Shown here piece after piece: positions 27,001 through 39,490 of a stretch of 64,000 nt of DNA. A program made the position numbers and the translations under genes. The DNA is taken from assembly GCA_947462335.1 (NCBI GenBank), contig OX381721.1, positions 11,545,910-11,609,909 of the forward strand, given 5' to 3'. This DNA comes from Harmothoe impar (Eukaryota; Annelida; Polychaeta; Phyllodocida; Polynoidae). The notes under the pieces were generated by a model. It was given only the letters and a program-made list of their open reading frames with translations, did not search any database and was not told where the DNA came from. The stretch's first letter is position 1. Every line of letters begins with the position of its first letter.

Positions 27001-30000
27001 CTTCATTTATCCCCTACAACCCAACTTTTCATTATGATTTATAAAGGTGTACTTCTTCTGTTATCAATGAGCATGTGGGAGATGTGTAAGGTGTGATCAG
27101 AAAACAAATTCATCAGCATGAAGACGAGTTGATATTACATCGCCACACACTCTTCAATCAGACATGTAGACACGGACAGACAAGGACTGTAACATAGACA
27201 CATATATGTGACATGTACTGCGAAAAGGGACCAAAGTGTACCCTGCACTAAGGGCCTTTTTCGCAGATTGTGTCACATATGTAGATCAGTCTGCTCTGAC
27301 ATTACAGTGGGTGACACGTGACATGTTTACTTAATTCATGTGCCGGTCACCAGGTGGAGGGTTTACCTGTCATGGCGGGAACAAAAAACAAAATGAGATT
27401 AAATATGTAGAACCTAGGTTTGTTTGGTGCCAAGGTAATACAGGAATTTCCAACACCCTCCTACAGGAGAATTGAATTAAACTATGAACACTATAATGGT
27501 GGTTTAAAAAAAAAGATTTAATGTTCGACTGTGAATGAGTCATAGAGTTATAACATTATGCAGATATAGGTGGATATGGCATATGATATTATATAAAATG
27601 ATTGAAATTTACTTACCCCAACTAGATAGCCCTGCAGACACTGGCACTGCCCACTTGAGGAGTCGCACCAACTGTTGGACACTGCATCTGAACACTCAGA
27701 TGTAGCACTACAACTGTCTCCGACTTGTCTTCGGGTACAATTCAATGCCTTTTGCAGATATCCAGATGGGCATCCGCAGTATCCCCCAACACATACACTA
27801 TTCGGGAACTGTGAGCAGCTCGAGTTGGCACTCGAGTCGCTCACTGAGCAGGAAGTTGTCGCGAGTTGACTCAAACATACCGTGTTAGAGAGTGAAGACA
27901 TGTAGTAACCACTAACACAGCTGCAGAGGTTGTTCACACATTCACTGTTTGGCACACCTCCAGAACAATCGACATCAGTAGAACAACTATCCACACCAAG
28001 AACTCGAACTCTACATACGTTGGTGCTGGTCACCAGGTATCCTGAGGTACAGCTGCAGATGCCATTGGCAGTATCGCAGTAGCCGCCTGCGTAGCCATTA
28101 GCACAGTATGTGTCTGTGACACAGGGATCCCCCACCACGATCTGAGTACAGGTGGTGAGAGCAGTGTTTGTCTTGTAGCCAGTATCACATACGCATACCG
28201 ACCCGACACACTGCGAATTGGTTATACCGCAATCCGTGGTTGTATCGCAGGGGTCCACACCAATTTGTCGTACCCTGCACACATCATCATTGCCCGGCAC
28301 CTGCCATATCCAGCCTGCTGTGCAGTTGCAGATGCCGCTCTTGCAGTAGGCATTGGGAATGTCAATAGAGCAGACAGCATCTCTGCTGCACACATCACCC
28401 AGGTAGAGATGCCAACAACCGGTCTGGTTGGCGTAGTCAAACCGGTCTGGGTGGCAGGCGCACACACCGTTTTGACAAATGGCCCCTTTCATGGCCCCTG
28501 AACAATCAGGATCTGTCGTGCAGTTGTCTCCAAGGACACCTAGAGCAGAAATAGATCATAGTGATGACATCTTTATGTAAAAGTCTATTGTCAATACATA
28601 AGTAGACAATACAACATCTTTAAATAAAAAGACGATGTAGAGAGTATTAGTAAAATATGGACACTAAAAGTTACTTTTTTAGAAATTCAAACTTTAAGAT
28701 ACATAGTGCAAAATGCATAGTGCAGTTTCAACACCATAATTATGGATAGACGATCATTCGTTTTAATACAAATTCATAAATGTCTATTATATGTAAAATA
28801 CCATAATTAAATTTGATGCAGACTTACGTGCAGTACAAACCGTGTTGTTGTTGGTAACATAGTAGCCATCGTCACACGCACATGCGTTACTTACGCATGA
28901 TGCATGGCTGATGACAGTATTACAGTCAATGTCAACTGAACACACGTCTCCTATCAGCCCTATTAAAAGAAAATGTAAATGCAATAGTAAATGTTGCTAC
29001 AATACATACCATATCTCCCAGCTAGTCTTCATCTTACAATTATTGTGGAGACACAAATGAACCTGGAATATTTTCCACAATATCTTATTGGCACTATTCA
29101 AGGTCATTTAGAGTGAGTTATATCACTTCTCTGCTTGTATTATTAACTTCCCTACCTATATAGATATTATTTAGGTCATGTGTCCTATGTCACTATCTGA
29201 TAAACGGTCTTAGACTGCTGGGAGTGGAACTGTATCAAGTGGACTAATAAAACTCATTTAAGATATATGGTGTAAGATTTCAATATGATACTGCATAGAG
29301 ATATAAAAGGAGGAACAGCACACAGCATGATGATAACTTATCAATAACAGAATAGATGCACATCAAGACATCTCATCTCAATTTCTTTGTATACAGCCGT
29401 ATGTACTGTAAACGTTTCAAAGGCAAATCATTTATAGATAATTTATATAACAGTACAAGTGCACTTCAAGTACAAAAGGTAAGTCAAGAATGATTTCATG
29501 AAGTTGAAGTTGAGAGCACCCAAACAGAATGTAATACCAAACCCCTCCAATCAGCATAATTTACCAAAATAGCCTGTCACTAAAAAGTCAAAACATTTGC
29601 GAATCTCAAAGCTGAAGTAAAACCCTCGATATATGTCATGGGTCATAACCTATTTACCCCACCCTATAGATAGAACTAACTCGCCAATTAATAAAGAGAA
29701 AAAAAACAAATCTCTGCACAGTTACAAGATGCTTTAGTTCAGCTTTTGTATGATATCTTTACTTTCTACACAGGTGCCATTCTTTCCAATTCTGCCGACC
29801 ACACAGAGACATTGTGAGTTGCGGCATGTGGTATTAGCCACAGTGACACAGTCACAGTTCTCGGTGCATGGGTCATACAGCACTCCTGGAACAGAAGGGT
29901 CAGTGCACGGGGGCATTAGGAGGGGCAGGTTATAGGCTATCCAAGACACCATCATACAGGAATAGTAGATAGAGGTCTCAATACTGTCCATCTTTATGGA

Positions 30001-33000
30001 ACTAATATATCGGTGACATGACTCAGACATCTATCTCATTGATTAACTCTCCATATGCCCCTCCAAATTACTCATTAATGTGGAGGGGATGTCCAAGGGA
30101 GCGGATGTCCTTGGGGGTAAAAGTCCATGGAAGTAGATGGGGGTAGATGGTGAGGGGTAGTTGTCTTAGGACCAATATTTCTCAGAGAGCGACCCCATAG
30201 CATTATTACTTGTTCTTTGTTTAGTAGAGAAATGAAAGGGTAAATCGCCCTGATGCTTATACAATCATACATATTATTGATCAATACCAGTGCTTGTGCA
30301 ATACTCGTTGATAATTATTCAAAACCAGGTTTTAATACCAAAGAGTAATTATAGATACAGGCTAAATCACAATTTGATTATTTTTGAAGGATGACCTTTT
30401 TTCCGATGATGTATGCTAAATCATGACACGCTAAAGTGTGTTCAAATTTGAATATCTGAATAATGTTGAACATTAATCATTTAAGGGGGTGCCATAAATG
30501 GGACTCATGCAGTGTCAAAAGCGTTCATGTCAGTATAATTTCACTGGCACTGATATGGTCACTGATATATCAGTATTTCTTTAGTAGTATCTAAAACATC
30601 AGTTAGATACCTCTGAAATGTAAATCACAATTAGTATACAAAGAATTTCAGAAAGAGAGTTAAGCATGCATGAATTGTTACTGTCGAGAAAGATATTGCT
30701 CATAGTGAAAATCAATATAGAAAATCTAACATGTTATCCATAAATGTAGGTGATGGTTAACTATTCTCTTCCACAGGAAAATCCATAATAATTGGATGAT
30801 GGTATTTGTATTTTGATATTTTTATTTGGCTTTACTTTATCTTTACAGAACATGGGAAGTTTTTCATTGATTAGCCAATAGGGCACCAACTGTCAGAGAA
30901 GGTGTTATAGAAAATATAAGCATTTACAGTCTCTCAGCGTCCATATTAAGTCGGTGAGTCTCATATACATAGTTGGGTACATTTACTAGAATAGTCATAG
31001 TCATAGTTCTGAGCGTGCTCAACGCCCTTAGAGGTTGTTTTTGATGGCCTCGAGGAATTTGCTGTGGTCAACACTGGCTATTTCAAGCGAAGTAACATCA
31101 GTGTATCTCAAATTCGTAGGGTTAGTACTGAACACCTCTGTTTGAATAGCATGCTATTGCTGTTATCCTAGAAAGCGATTATAATATAATCACTTATTAT
31201 TATATAATTCATAACCTCACTCCATACCAATCATCTTTAACATGACAATATAACAGAAATTCCCTTTTGAGTTTCTGAAACCCCTTAGAACTGTTAGTAC
31301 CTAAGAATCGCAATCTACAAGCTTAAGATTACATAACTATTCCAAAATTTGAATCTGCTTCTTACTTGCAATGCAGCTGTTTAAGAGGGGGCTGGCATAG
31401 TGGCCGTTGACACATTGACACTGGTGAGAGGGCAGAGTGGTGTCACAGAAGGAGTTACTGATGAACTGGTTGCAGGGACAGCACCAACTGGTGTTACAGA
31501 ATCCTCCAACAATCTTAGCTGAAAGTGAGTACACATGGGGAATATTAATCACGATGATATGATGTATCAATCGTTCTGACATTATTATATATCAGACTGG
31601 GTTTACAGTATCCACCTTTTGCACTATTTTCATTGGGTTCCTAGATGATGCATTTTTGGAAGCGGGTATTTATCATAGATTTCAAATAAATTAGTTGAGA
31701 TTGCAATTTCAATATTATAATCATCATTCTCAATTCTCTACCAACTACACTATTAAAATCAAATCATCTAAGGTTCTCAAATAGTAGCAAATTCTAGGAC
31801 TGGCGCAGTGCAGCGTCTGGAGCTGGTAAACATCGAGTTTTGGGCTGGTAAATGTCAAATGGGTCTTCTTTCTGACAACTCCAGCTAGAAAACCTGCTTC
31901 CTTGTCACTTAAAAGAGTATGTGGACGAGTTCACTTTTTCAGTGTACCTTTGGGTAAAATAATGCAGACACTTACACTCATCGTTTGCGTTGGAACAGTC
32001 AGCATCTCCGTCTAGCACATAGCTGATGGGCAGGCAGGCTCCCTCCACTCCCCTAACTCCTTCAGCACACTTAAAGTGGTCCACCTTGTCACAGGGAGTG
32101 CTGACTGTAATTTGATAGTCAGAGAACTAGATTAATTAAATGTTAATGCATCTTTAACAACGTTTACCAAGGTTTGACCTTGATGACCACAAGGTTCCAC
32201 AAAACATTTCATTGCCAAGTGCTGATCTTTAAAAACTGTAAGTTGGATTTTCTGATGTGGAGATCAAATTACGATTTCCTCATAATAACCAAAGCCTGTT
32301 TCGAACATTACAAATAGATTTCGTAAAACGTAATTTGCTGAACCTAAATGTAAAGGAAAAGTGAGGTTAAAACGGATGAACGGAAACATGTACATATATC
32401 TAAAGATCTGCTTAGATACAGCCACAAAAGTAAATTTTGTAAACTTACTCTCATCTGAATTGTCAACGCAGTCATTTACGCCGTCAAACTGCCTCGCTGC
32501 GTCAATGCATTTACTATTGTAGGTGCAGGTAAACTGCGTCCCTGCATTACATGCTGCATCAACTACTGAAAGTACAAATTGTTATGAAGTGTGTTCAATT
32601 GTTATCATGAATCAGAAACAGTGGCTGCGAAATTAGCGCATGAGGACCATGGTAACTTGGCATGGTAACTGCTCATAGTGGTGGTCTAGTGATAAGTGAA
32701 ATAATTCCTCACATTTGAATAATCTAGTGGTTTATTCATTTTATGTGAATATTGACATTCAATTGATCAAGCTGTAAAACTGCATGAGTATTACTTAGCC
32801 GTGAATGATGACACCATAGGCCATGACAAAGTGAGGATGATGTGATTTATGCCATATTCGGCTGGAATTAATTAGCAGCACTGCTATAACTCAGAGGGAA
32901 CAGGAGTTATCTGAGACTATGGTTCGAGCCTCAAATGACTCATACTAATAGACATTTTGCCTTAAACAAAGACGAATTAAGAAATATTTTTCATTAATCA

Positions 33001-33116
33001 AATTGATTAATTGAGAAAATACCTGAGTAGTGGTTGTTGTTGATGGTGGCCAGCAATACAGCAAACAGCAGCAGTGGGCCGGCTGCCCGGCAGCTCCCAC
33101 ACCACGCACCCGCCAT
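24027..33116 (-). CDS. LDLa- and EB-module type I membrane protein, twelve exons
   Basis: Exons: 33116-33023, 32565-32449, 32104-31976, 31518-31366, 29885-29763, 28959-28828, 28539-27617, 26190-26037, 25811-25790 (22 nt), 25545-25511 (35 nt), 24981-24891, 24207-24027. All are GT-AG and in phase; 717 aa. Layout: signal peptide (about 1-30); two LDL-receptor class A domains (about 36-70, FDGVNDCVDNSDE; and 71-113, LDGDADCSNANDE); eleven EB/EGF-like six-cysteine modules of about 40-50 aa (114-610), seven of them starting within exon 7; a short linker; a membrane span (about 628-649); and a basic then acidic cytoplasmic tail of about 65 aa. The many N-glycosylation sequons fit an exposed ectodomain. 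LDLa and EB modules suggest ligand binding, as in scavenger or adhesion receptors, but the ligand is unknown. The weakest joint is the donor GTTGGT after 24891; without it the tail would end at a stop near 24785. Confidence 0.85.
26383..26427. repeat. Local duplication in a receptor intron (with 26630-26672)
   Basis: The block AACCACTTGCAAAAAGAAAC followed by TTCATGTGC and ACAAGAAACT recurs, slightly diverged, at 26630-26672 in the same orientation. Both lie between exons 8 and 7 of the receptor gene. No function is apparent. Confidence 0.6.
27199..27281. repeat. Short inverted repeat (hairpin) in receptor intron
   Basis: The left arm ACATATATGTGACATGTACT followed by GCGAAAAGGG pairs imperfectly with the right arm ending CGCAGATTGTGTCACATATG. 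The loop is about 25 bases. It could be a small MITE remnant. Confidence 0.5.
30853..30935 (+). repeat. Dispersed repeat shared with 14911-14990
   Basis: This is the second copy of the unit described at 14911, in the same orientation, within the large intron between exons 5 and 4 of the receptor gene. Confidence 0.55.
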
Positions 33117-34070
33117 CTGTAAGGTGAACAGAAACAGTCTGTACTGCAGCACACAGCCCCCACACCACACACCTGCCATCTGTAAGGTGAACAGAGACAA
33201 ACAGTCAATACTGCAGCACACAGCCCCCACACCACACACCCGCCATCTGTAAGGTGAACAGAAACAGTCAGTACTGCAGCACACAGCCCTCACACCACAC
33301 ACCCGCCATCTGTAAGGTGAACAGAAACAGTCAGTACTGCAACACACAGCCCCCACACCACACACCCGCCATCTGTAAGGTGAACAGAAACAGTCAGTAC
33401 TGCAGCACAAAGCCCCCACACCACACACCCGCCATCTGTAAGGTGAACAGAAACAGTCAGTACTGCAGCACACAGCCCCCACACCACACACCCACCATCT
33501 GTAAGGTGAACTGAAACAGTCAGTACTGCAGCACACAGCCCCCACACCACACACCCACCATCTGTGAGGTGAACAGAAACAGTCAGTACTGCAGCACACA
33601 GCCCCCACACCACACACCCGCCATCTGTAAGGTGAACAGAAGCAGTCAGTACTGCAGCACACGGCCCCCACACCACACACCCACCATCTGTGAGGTGAAC
33701 AGAAACAGTCAGTACTGCAGCACACAGCCCCCACACCACACACCCGCCATCTGTAAGGTGAACAGAAACAGTCAGTACTGCAGCACACAGCCCCCACACC
33801 ACACACCCACCATCTGTGAGGTGAACAGAAACAGTCAGTACTGCAGCACACAGCCCCCACACCACACACCCGCCATCTGTAAGGTGAACAGAAACAGTCA
33901 GTACTGCAGCACACAGCCCCCACAGCACACACCCGCCATCTGTAAGGTGAACAGAAACAGTCAGTACTGCAGCACACAGCCCCCACACCACACACCCGCC
34001 ATCTGTAAGGTGAACAGAAACAGTCAGTACTGCAGCACACGGCCTCCACACCACACACCCGTCATCTGTA
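33117..34070 (-). repeat. 63-bp minisatellite repeating the receptor's acceptor and ATG, 15 units
   Basis: Unit boundaries (CTGTAAGG, plus strand) fall at 33117, 33180, 33247 and then every 63 bp to 34066; one unit is 67 bp. On the gene strand each unit reads TGTTCACCTTACAG, ATGGCGGGT, then GTGTGGTGTGGG, the same as the acceptor and first codons of receptor exon 1 at 33116. Some units differ (for example ATGGTGGGT). Because 63 is divisible by three, long repetitive ORFs stay open on both strands; they are artefacts of the array. It probably arose by tandem amplification of the exon 1 boundary. Confidence 0.93.
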
Positions 34071-36636
34071 AAGGTATGGGCATTATTCTGTTCTCTATGA
34101 CATCACCATTGTACACAATTAACTGCAAGGTAGATACAGTGTAGTTACTACCAGGGAATATCAGTTATATTATATTGAATAGACTCCACACATGTTTGTG
34201 TCTGCGCTTATCAGGATTGTACCTACTTACAGGCTATAACAAAGTTTGATTGCATCATCACATTATATAATTCATAACAACTTAACTGCCGAACATAATG
34301 CACATTATGTGACTAATGTACCAAGGATCTAGGGTGAACAGCACAGATTAGATCTATATAATATATTATAGGAATATGGTCTACAAGTATCTACTATATT
34401 TCCACATAATTATTTTCATAATAGCCTTTGAACTGGCCATAGTTTTTACATCACAATAATTATGAGGCTGTCTTGGCAAGAATTTCTCAAGTTACGCGCG
34501 AGCTAGGGCTTGTGGTTGTTTGTGACAACACAAGTCATGTAGCATAGTTTAAATATGTTCTCTAAACATGAATTCACAATGATCTACTCACAACTACGAT
34601 CTTGTAGTAGTATTTTGATAACACAATGTATCCTTCACAGGCTCTAATGACATGAACAATAGGAAAACACTTTTAGAGGTTACATCTCAGCATACCTAGA
34701 CCTGATTTTTGTCAGATGTTTGTCTCTTTTTCAAACTCTTGCATCCAAACTCTTCATTTGGCCATATGGCTGTGTCTCCCGAGAACAGGCCAATGTGATA
34801 GTCTTTGACCTGGTGCCATCTTTGACCTGGTGCCATCTTTGACCGGGTGCCATCTTTGACCGGCTTGATAGAAATTTGTTTATTTAGAGCAGATGAAGAT
34901 AAAAAATGGGCTGAAAGAGTTCATGGATGTTATAATTAAATTGGTAGCTTGTAGCCCATTTATACCTTCATCTGCCCTAAATAAATCCTTTTTTATCAGC
35001 CGGTCAAAGACGGCACCAGGTCGCAGATGGCACCCGGTCAAAGATGGCACCCAGTCAAAGACTATCACTTTAGCCCCATCTCACGAGACACAGCCATATA
35101 CTAAAGTAAGCAGTGCTTACCATGAAGTAGATATTTGACTCTAGTAGTAACACAACCTCAGGTCATATGTGGACTGTGTTGTTGTGAGTCCCAGGAAGTT
35201 TAAAATGTGTACATAAAGTGGTCATTATTCAATATAGACCTGGCCAAGCTTTTAAAGGATTCCTACACCAAACAGCATATATTTTAAATAAACTAATATA
35301 AAGCATGCACCAGAATTGGCTTCAATCCAGTAAGGACCTTGGTGAAAGACTTTGTATTCTGGAAACATAAACACCTGCACATGCCATTGGATGAGAAAAC
35401 ATGGATTTCCTCTGTATGAGCTCAACATAAGGTCTGTATGCTGAGTGGCCACAATTCGAACCCGACTCTTATATCATAAGACCCCCTGAGTGCATATATG
35501 GCCTGGGTTAGTGGTGAATGGGTTATGTGTAAACCCATATTGCTATTGTTGGAGCGATCCTTGGAGGGTAGTGGTGGCACAAAGAAAACCCCAGTCCCTA
35601 TAGAGGTGACTGAACCTGCTTCTCGGGGGATGGCCAATAAAGATGTGTGTTTCAGGTTACCCATCACTATATTCAACAACAAAAAGAATTGCTTCATAAT
35701 ATGAAGAAGTCTTCAGTTCTTAAATATTATTTTAGAGTAGTTCAGCTTTTAAGCCTATCACACAGGAGCTGCGCATTCAGCAGACCCTATTTGTAGTCAA
35801 AGCTAAATTCTACCATGCTGAGTATAGTATGTCGATGCTACAAAATTGCCAATGTATACTTTAGCCATGAGAGGGATATTGTTATGACGAAAAGATAGGT
35901 AAGACAGGGGAGAGTAAGACACGTGACAGAGGACAGCCTCCCCCCCCCCCCCTCCATTGACAAGGGCCATCTCAAGTCAACCCCATTGGTAATACACAGG
36001 GCACCCTTGATTGCTAATAGCATCGATCGTCCACTGTACCTTCTATTACTGGCAAACTCAGATGGACTTATACTTTTTTTGTAAACAATTTAACTTTATT
36101 TGGCATTTTTTGATATCTTTGTACAATTATTCCTTCGATATAATAAATCGGGTGTCCTATTTTTACAATCATCTTCGATGTAATAAATCGGGTTTTCCTT
36201 GAATAATATCATTTTATCACAGTTTGAGCTCTTATCTAACATCAATTGTAGGATATTGTACCGGGTAGTATGTCAATACAATTTCTGAACTTGTTTAAAG
36301 TCTGTGTGATTGAAAATTTGACGTATATACTTTGCCAAACAAGTTAGGAGAGGGTTTCAGCGTGGCTGATGTTATACCCCCCCTTATTTTAGTAATAAAA
36401 ACACATAGTTATTAAATGGTTTAGTAAACAGTATACAGATATTCAAACGGAGTTCATTATATTCCACCCATAATTCGTCAATCTGTGGTGAATACTCGAT
36501 GTTGAATCAGTAGTTCTTACAACCTTGAACTTTTAGAAATTGAGATTTATAAGCTATATACTTATCCTAATATACTTAAGTGCATTTCACCTTTTTAGCC
36601 CTTAACGCTATGTAGTTGTTTTGCCTTCTTTTTGTC
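34071..36636. other. Upstream flank of the receptor gene and 3' flank of the LINE
   Basis: No coding exon was recognised. The receptor's expected non-coding first exon should lie here or further upstream; a possible minus-strand donor (CATG then GTAAGC) occurs near 35115-35120 but is unsupported otherwise. The foldback element at 34764-35098 and a C13 run (35940-35952) are within. The LINE 3' UTR presumably occupies part of 36000-36636, including a near-duplicated TTCGATRTAATAAATCGGG block (about 36133-36192). Confidence 0.4.
34764..35098. mobile_element. 335-bp foldback element with 17-bp tandem repeats in each arm
   Basis: The two arms, each about 150 bp, are near-complementary over almost the whole element. 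Each starts ATGGCTGTGTCTC, passes GATAGTCTTTGAC, and holds three to four tandem copies of a 17-bp unit (TTTGACCKGGTGCCATC), then TTTATTTAG and GCAGATGAAG near the centre. No ORF is inside. It is a non-autonomous foldback-type transposon; a relative lies at about 42310-42412. Confidence 0.85.
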
Positions 36637-39462
36637 TTAGGCTCTGACATACATGTTTGTACATCCTTTGGGTATTGAACCAGATAACATGTTTTTCATT
36701 GCTTTTTTAAAGTCCGACAGTTTTTCAATTGACTTATATTCGTCTTTCAATACATTCCAGGTACGTGCTGTGAACACACTCAACGATTTCTCGTACACTG
36801 AGGATTTGATGTGATCGTATTTCAATACCGGAAATTTTGACAATCTTGTAGCACGAGATGTCCTTTTACAATAAATATCTATTTTTGATCTTTTAAATCC
36901 TAGCAACCGTGCATGATATAGACGCCTCTCTAACAAGGTTGGCATGTTTGTCTCTTGATGTACATATTCAGTAGAGCTAAGTACCGGTAATTTCATACAG
37001 TGTTTTAAACATCTATTTTGTATACGTTGTAAACTTAATAATAAATCAGAATTAGCACCATTGTACAGTGTATCAGCATAGTCAATCACAGGTAGTGTAT
37101 ACGTGGAATATATTTTTAGTAAGATTTTTGTTGGCACAAAATATTTCAGTCTACCTAATAAACAGGATTTAAAACCTAATTTCTTTTTGAGATCTTTTAC
37201 ATGACTATTAAATGTAAGTTCTGTATCTAAAATTACTCCAAGATACTTGAAAGTAGGCACATATTTCAGGTATGAATCATTTACCTTAATTTCATGATCA
37301 GCCAAACGTATACGACTGTATTTAATTTTACTTGCAAAACATATAGATTTCGTCTTAGCACCATTCATTGTTAACTTGTTTCTCGATGACCAGTCAGCGT
37401 ATTCCTGTAGTCCTGCTGTTAAGGCCGGTACTATATCTTCTATACGCTTACCATGAGAATAAATAACAGTGTCGTCGGCATATAACAAGACTTTTACATT
37501 ATTGGACTTTTGGGGGATATCATTAACATACAATAAAAATAAAAGGGGACCACATATACTACCCTGGGGTACGCCACATACAATGTTACACATGGTGGAA
37601 GACTTGCCATTGGCTACTACATATTGTTTTCTTGACAGGAGATAATTTTGAATTAATTTTAAATTATTTTCTTTAATACCGTAAAATTTAAGCTTTTCTA
37701 ATAATATTAAATGGTTTACACAATCAAAAGCTTTTTTTGTATCGATGAAGGTTGCTATTGTAATATTTCCTTTATTTCTATTTTCTAAAATATCGGTAGT
37801 TAATTTACTAATCGTGTCGAGTGTAGAACATGCTTTACGGTAACCTCCTTGAATGTCTGTCAATATATTATTATTTTCTAAATGCGTAGTTATTTGGGAA
37901 TGCATTAAACGTTCTAAAACTTTTCCTGGGATTGGGAGTTGGCTTATGGGCCTGTAGTTAGAGACATCATACAAGTTTCCAGACTTAGGTAAGGGGGTAA
38001 CCTTAGCAACCTTCCATGATACCGGTATAGTTTGAGTGTCAACAGCAAGTCTTAAAATCTTTGTAAATCTTTTCAACAAACACATTGTAGCGTCTTTGAA
38101 CACACGAGCAGAAATATGTTCCAAACATGACGATTTGTTTGTGTTTAGTTGTTTTAAAATATTTAACACGATTTCCTCTGATACCTGAAAATCAGGCATT
38201 TGTGTGTCACATGCTATACCTTCAAATTCCCATTGACTAACATGTTTTTCTGCTAGAACTGGGCCAATATTGGAAAAGAAATTGTTAATATACAAGGGTA
38301 CATCGTCTGTGTCAACCTGGATGTTATTTTCATCTTTTAAAATTATTTTCTGGTTCTTTTTACCTTTGGACGGTAACAACTGTTTGATTGCCATCCAGAA
38401 CTTCTTTGCGTCCTGTTCATTGATATCTATCAACTCAACCACATAGGCTTGCTTGGCTCTTTTTACATGTGTGCAACATTCATTTTTCAGCGTGTGGGCT
38501 CTGTCCCAGTCTAGAACACTGTTGGATTTTTTCGCTTTTTTTAAGGCATTGTTTTTTTCAATTATTTCTGCAATTAGTTCTTGAGTTAACCAGGGTTCTT
38601 CCTTAAATTTAATTTTGAAATTTTTAATCGGACATAATTCATTTAAAATTTTATCTATATTATTGCTAAATATTCTCCAACAGTGTTCCACGTCTGTGGA
38701 GTCATCAAATTCATTCCACGCTAAATTCTTAAATCTATCACAGAAAACATTCTTATCATACGTCTTGTACGATCTACCTCTAAAATGCTTAATCTGAGTC
38801 TTGGTATATGTGTTTTCTACTGACATGAACACAGGAAAATGATCGCTCACATTTAAGTATACAATTCCAGAATCACATATCTTATCTACATTTGTAAAAA
38901 TCAAATCTATGCAAGCTTTGCCTCCACGTGTTTTTGTGGCTTCATTTATAAGTTGTCTCAGACCATAATCAGCAAGATCAATTAATAGTTTGTCTCTTGC
39001 TACCGTATCAGACAGAAAATCAATATTAAAGTCCCCTATCAATACTACGTCAAGACGATCAATATTTGAAATTTCTCCCAAAGCCTTTGTCAGTCTATCA
39101 ATGCAGTTACCTTTGTCTCCTTCAGGGGGACGATAAATATTTCCTATCAATTTCGGTTTAGCTTTTCCTTTTGTAACAGACAACCATTGAACCTCTAAGT
39201 CTACGTCACTAAAGTTATACAATTCATATTTTTGTGTATCACAAACAAGATTATCAGAGACAAAAGCACATAAACCACCACCATTTTTGTCACGTGACCT
39301 ATCCCATCTAAATAGATTATAGGATTCCATACTGAAGTCACTATCAGACTCGTTATCTGTCAGCCAAGTCTCAGAAAATAGCATTATCTCAATTTCCTGT
39401 CGAGATAACTCCTTTTCAATTATCTCAAATTTATTTCGTAAGCTTTGGGCATTTAGGTGCAT
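36637..39462 (-). CDS. LINE ORF2: AP endonuclease plus reverse transcriptase, intact
   Basis: A 941-residue ORF of a jockey/CR1-like non-LTR retrotransposon. It nicks target DNA and reverse-transcribes its own RNA at the nick. Endonuclease motifs: HLNAQSLR (2-9), SETWL with Glu31, GDFNID (143-148), DLIFTN, SDHFP (206-210). RT motifs: TPLPKSG, NYRPIS, TFIDTKKAFDCVNH (Asp574), GVPQGS (630-635), YADDT (661-665). There is no stop or frameshift. The frame stays open upstream of this Met to a stop at 39511-39513, so the natural start may lie a little upstream. No RNase H domain is visible. The 3' end and target-site duplication were not delimited. The exact clade is uncertain. Confidence 0.95.
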   Translation of the reverse strand: MHLNAQSLRNKFEIIEKELSRQEIEIMLFSETWLTDNESDSDFSMESYNLFRWDRSRDKNGGGLCAFVSDNLVCDTQKYELYNFSDVDLEVQWLSVTKGKAKPKLIGNIYRPPEGDKGNCIDRLTKALGEISNIDRLDVVLIGDFNIDFLSDTVARDKLLIDLADYGLRQLINEATKTRGGKACIDLIFTNVDKICDSGIVYLNVSDHFPVFMSVENTYTKTQIKHFRGRSYKTYDKNVFCDRFKNLAWNEFDDSTDVEHCWRIFSNNIDKILNELCPIKNFKIKFKEEPWLTQELIAEIIEKNNALKKAKKSNSVLDWDRAHTLKNECCTHVKRAKQAYVVELIDINEQDAKKFWMAIKQLLPSKGKKNQKIILKDENNIQVDTDDVPLYINNFFSNIGPVLAEKHVSQWEFEGIACDTQMPDFQVSEEIVLNILKQLNTNKSSCLEHISARVFKDATMCLLKRFTKILRLAVDTQTIPVSWKVAKVTPLPKSGNLYDVSNYRPISQLPIPGKVLERLMHSQITTHLENNNILTDIQGGYRKACSTLDTISKLTTDILENRNKGNITIATFIDTKKAFDCVNHLILLEKLKFYGIKENNLKLIQNYLLSRKQYVVANGKSSTMCNIVCGVPQGSICGPLLFLLYVNDIPQKSNNVKVLLYADDTVIYSHGKRIEDIVPALTAGLQEYADWSSRNKLTMNGAKTKSICFASKIKYSRIRLADHEIKVNDSYLKYVPTFKYLGVILDTELTFNSHVKDLKKKLGFKSCLLGRLKYFVPTKILLKIYSTYTLPVIDYADTLYNGANSDLLLSLQRIQNRCLKHCMKLPVLSSTEYVHQETNMPTLLERRLYHARLLGFKRSKIDIYCKRTSRATRLSKFPVLKYDHIKSSVYEKSLSVFTARTWNVLKDEYKSIEKLSDFKKAMKNMLSGSIPKGCTNMYVRA

Positions 39463-39490
39463 AATGCACTTACCATTACTCTTAATTAAC

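Noticed and set aside
10421..33116. Spliced-leader trans-splicing as the cause of acceptors at the ATG
   Set aside because: The third gene shows an ordinary TATA box, non-coding exon and donor, so cis-spliced 5' UTR introns are the simpler reading. It is kept only as a question in the findings.
33117..34070. CRISPR-like array
   Set aside because: The units are directly tandem with no unique spacers, in animal DNA.
32994..34144. Long ORFs of 191-354 codons on both strands with 21-residue repeats
   Set aside because: They are produced by the 63-bp tandem array, whose length is a multiple of three. Codons are repeat-driven and the same DNA is open in several frames.
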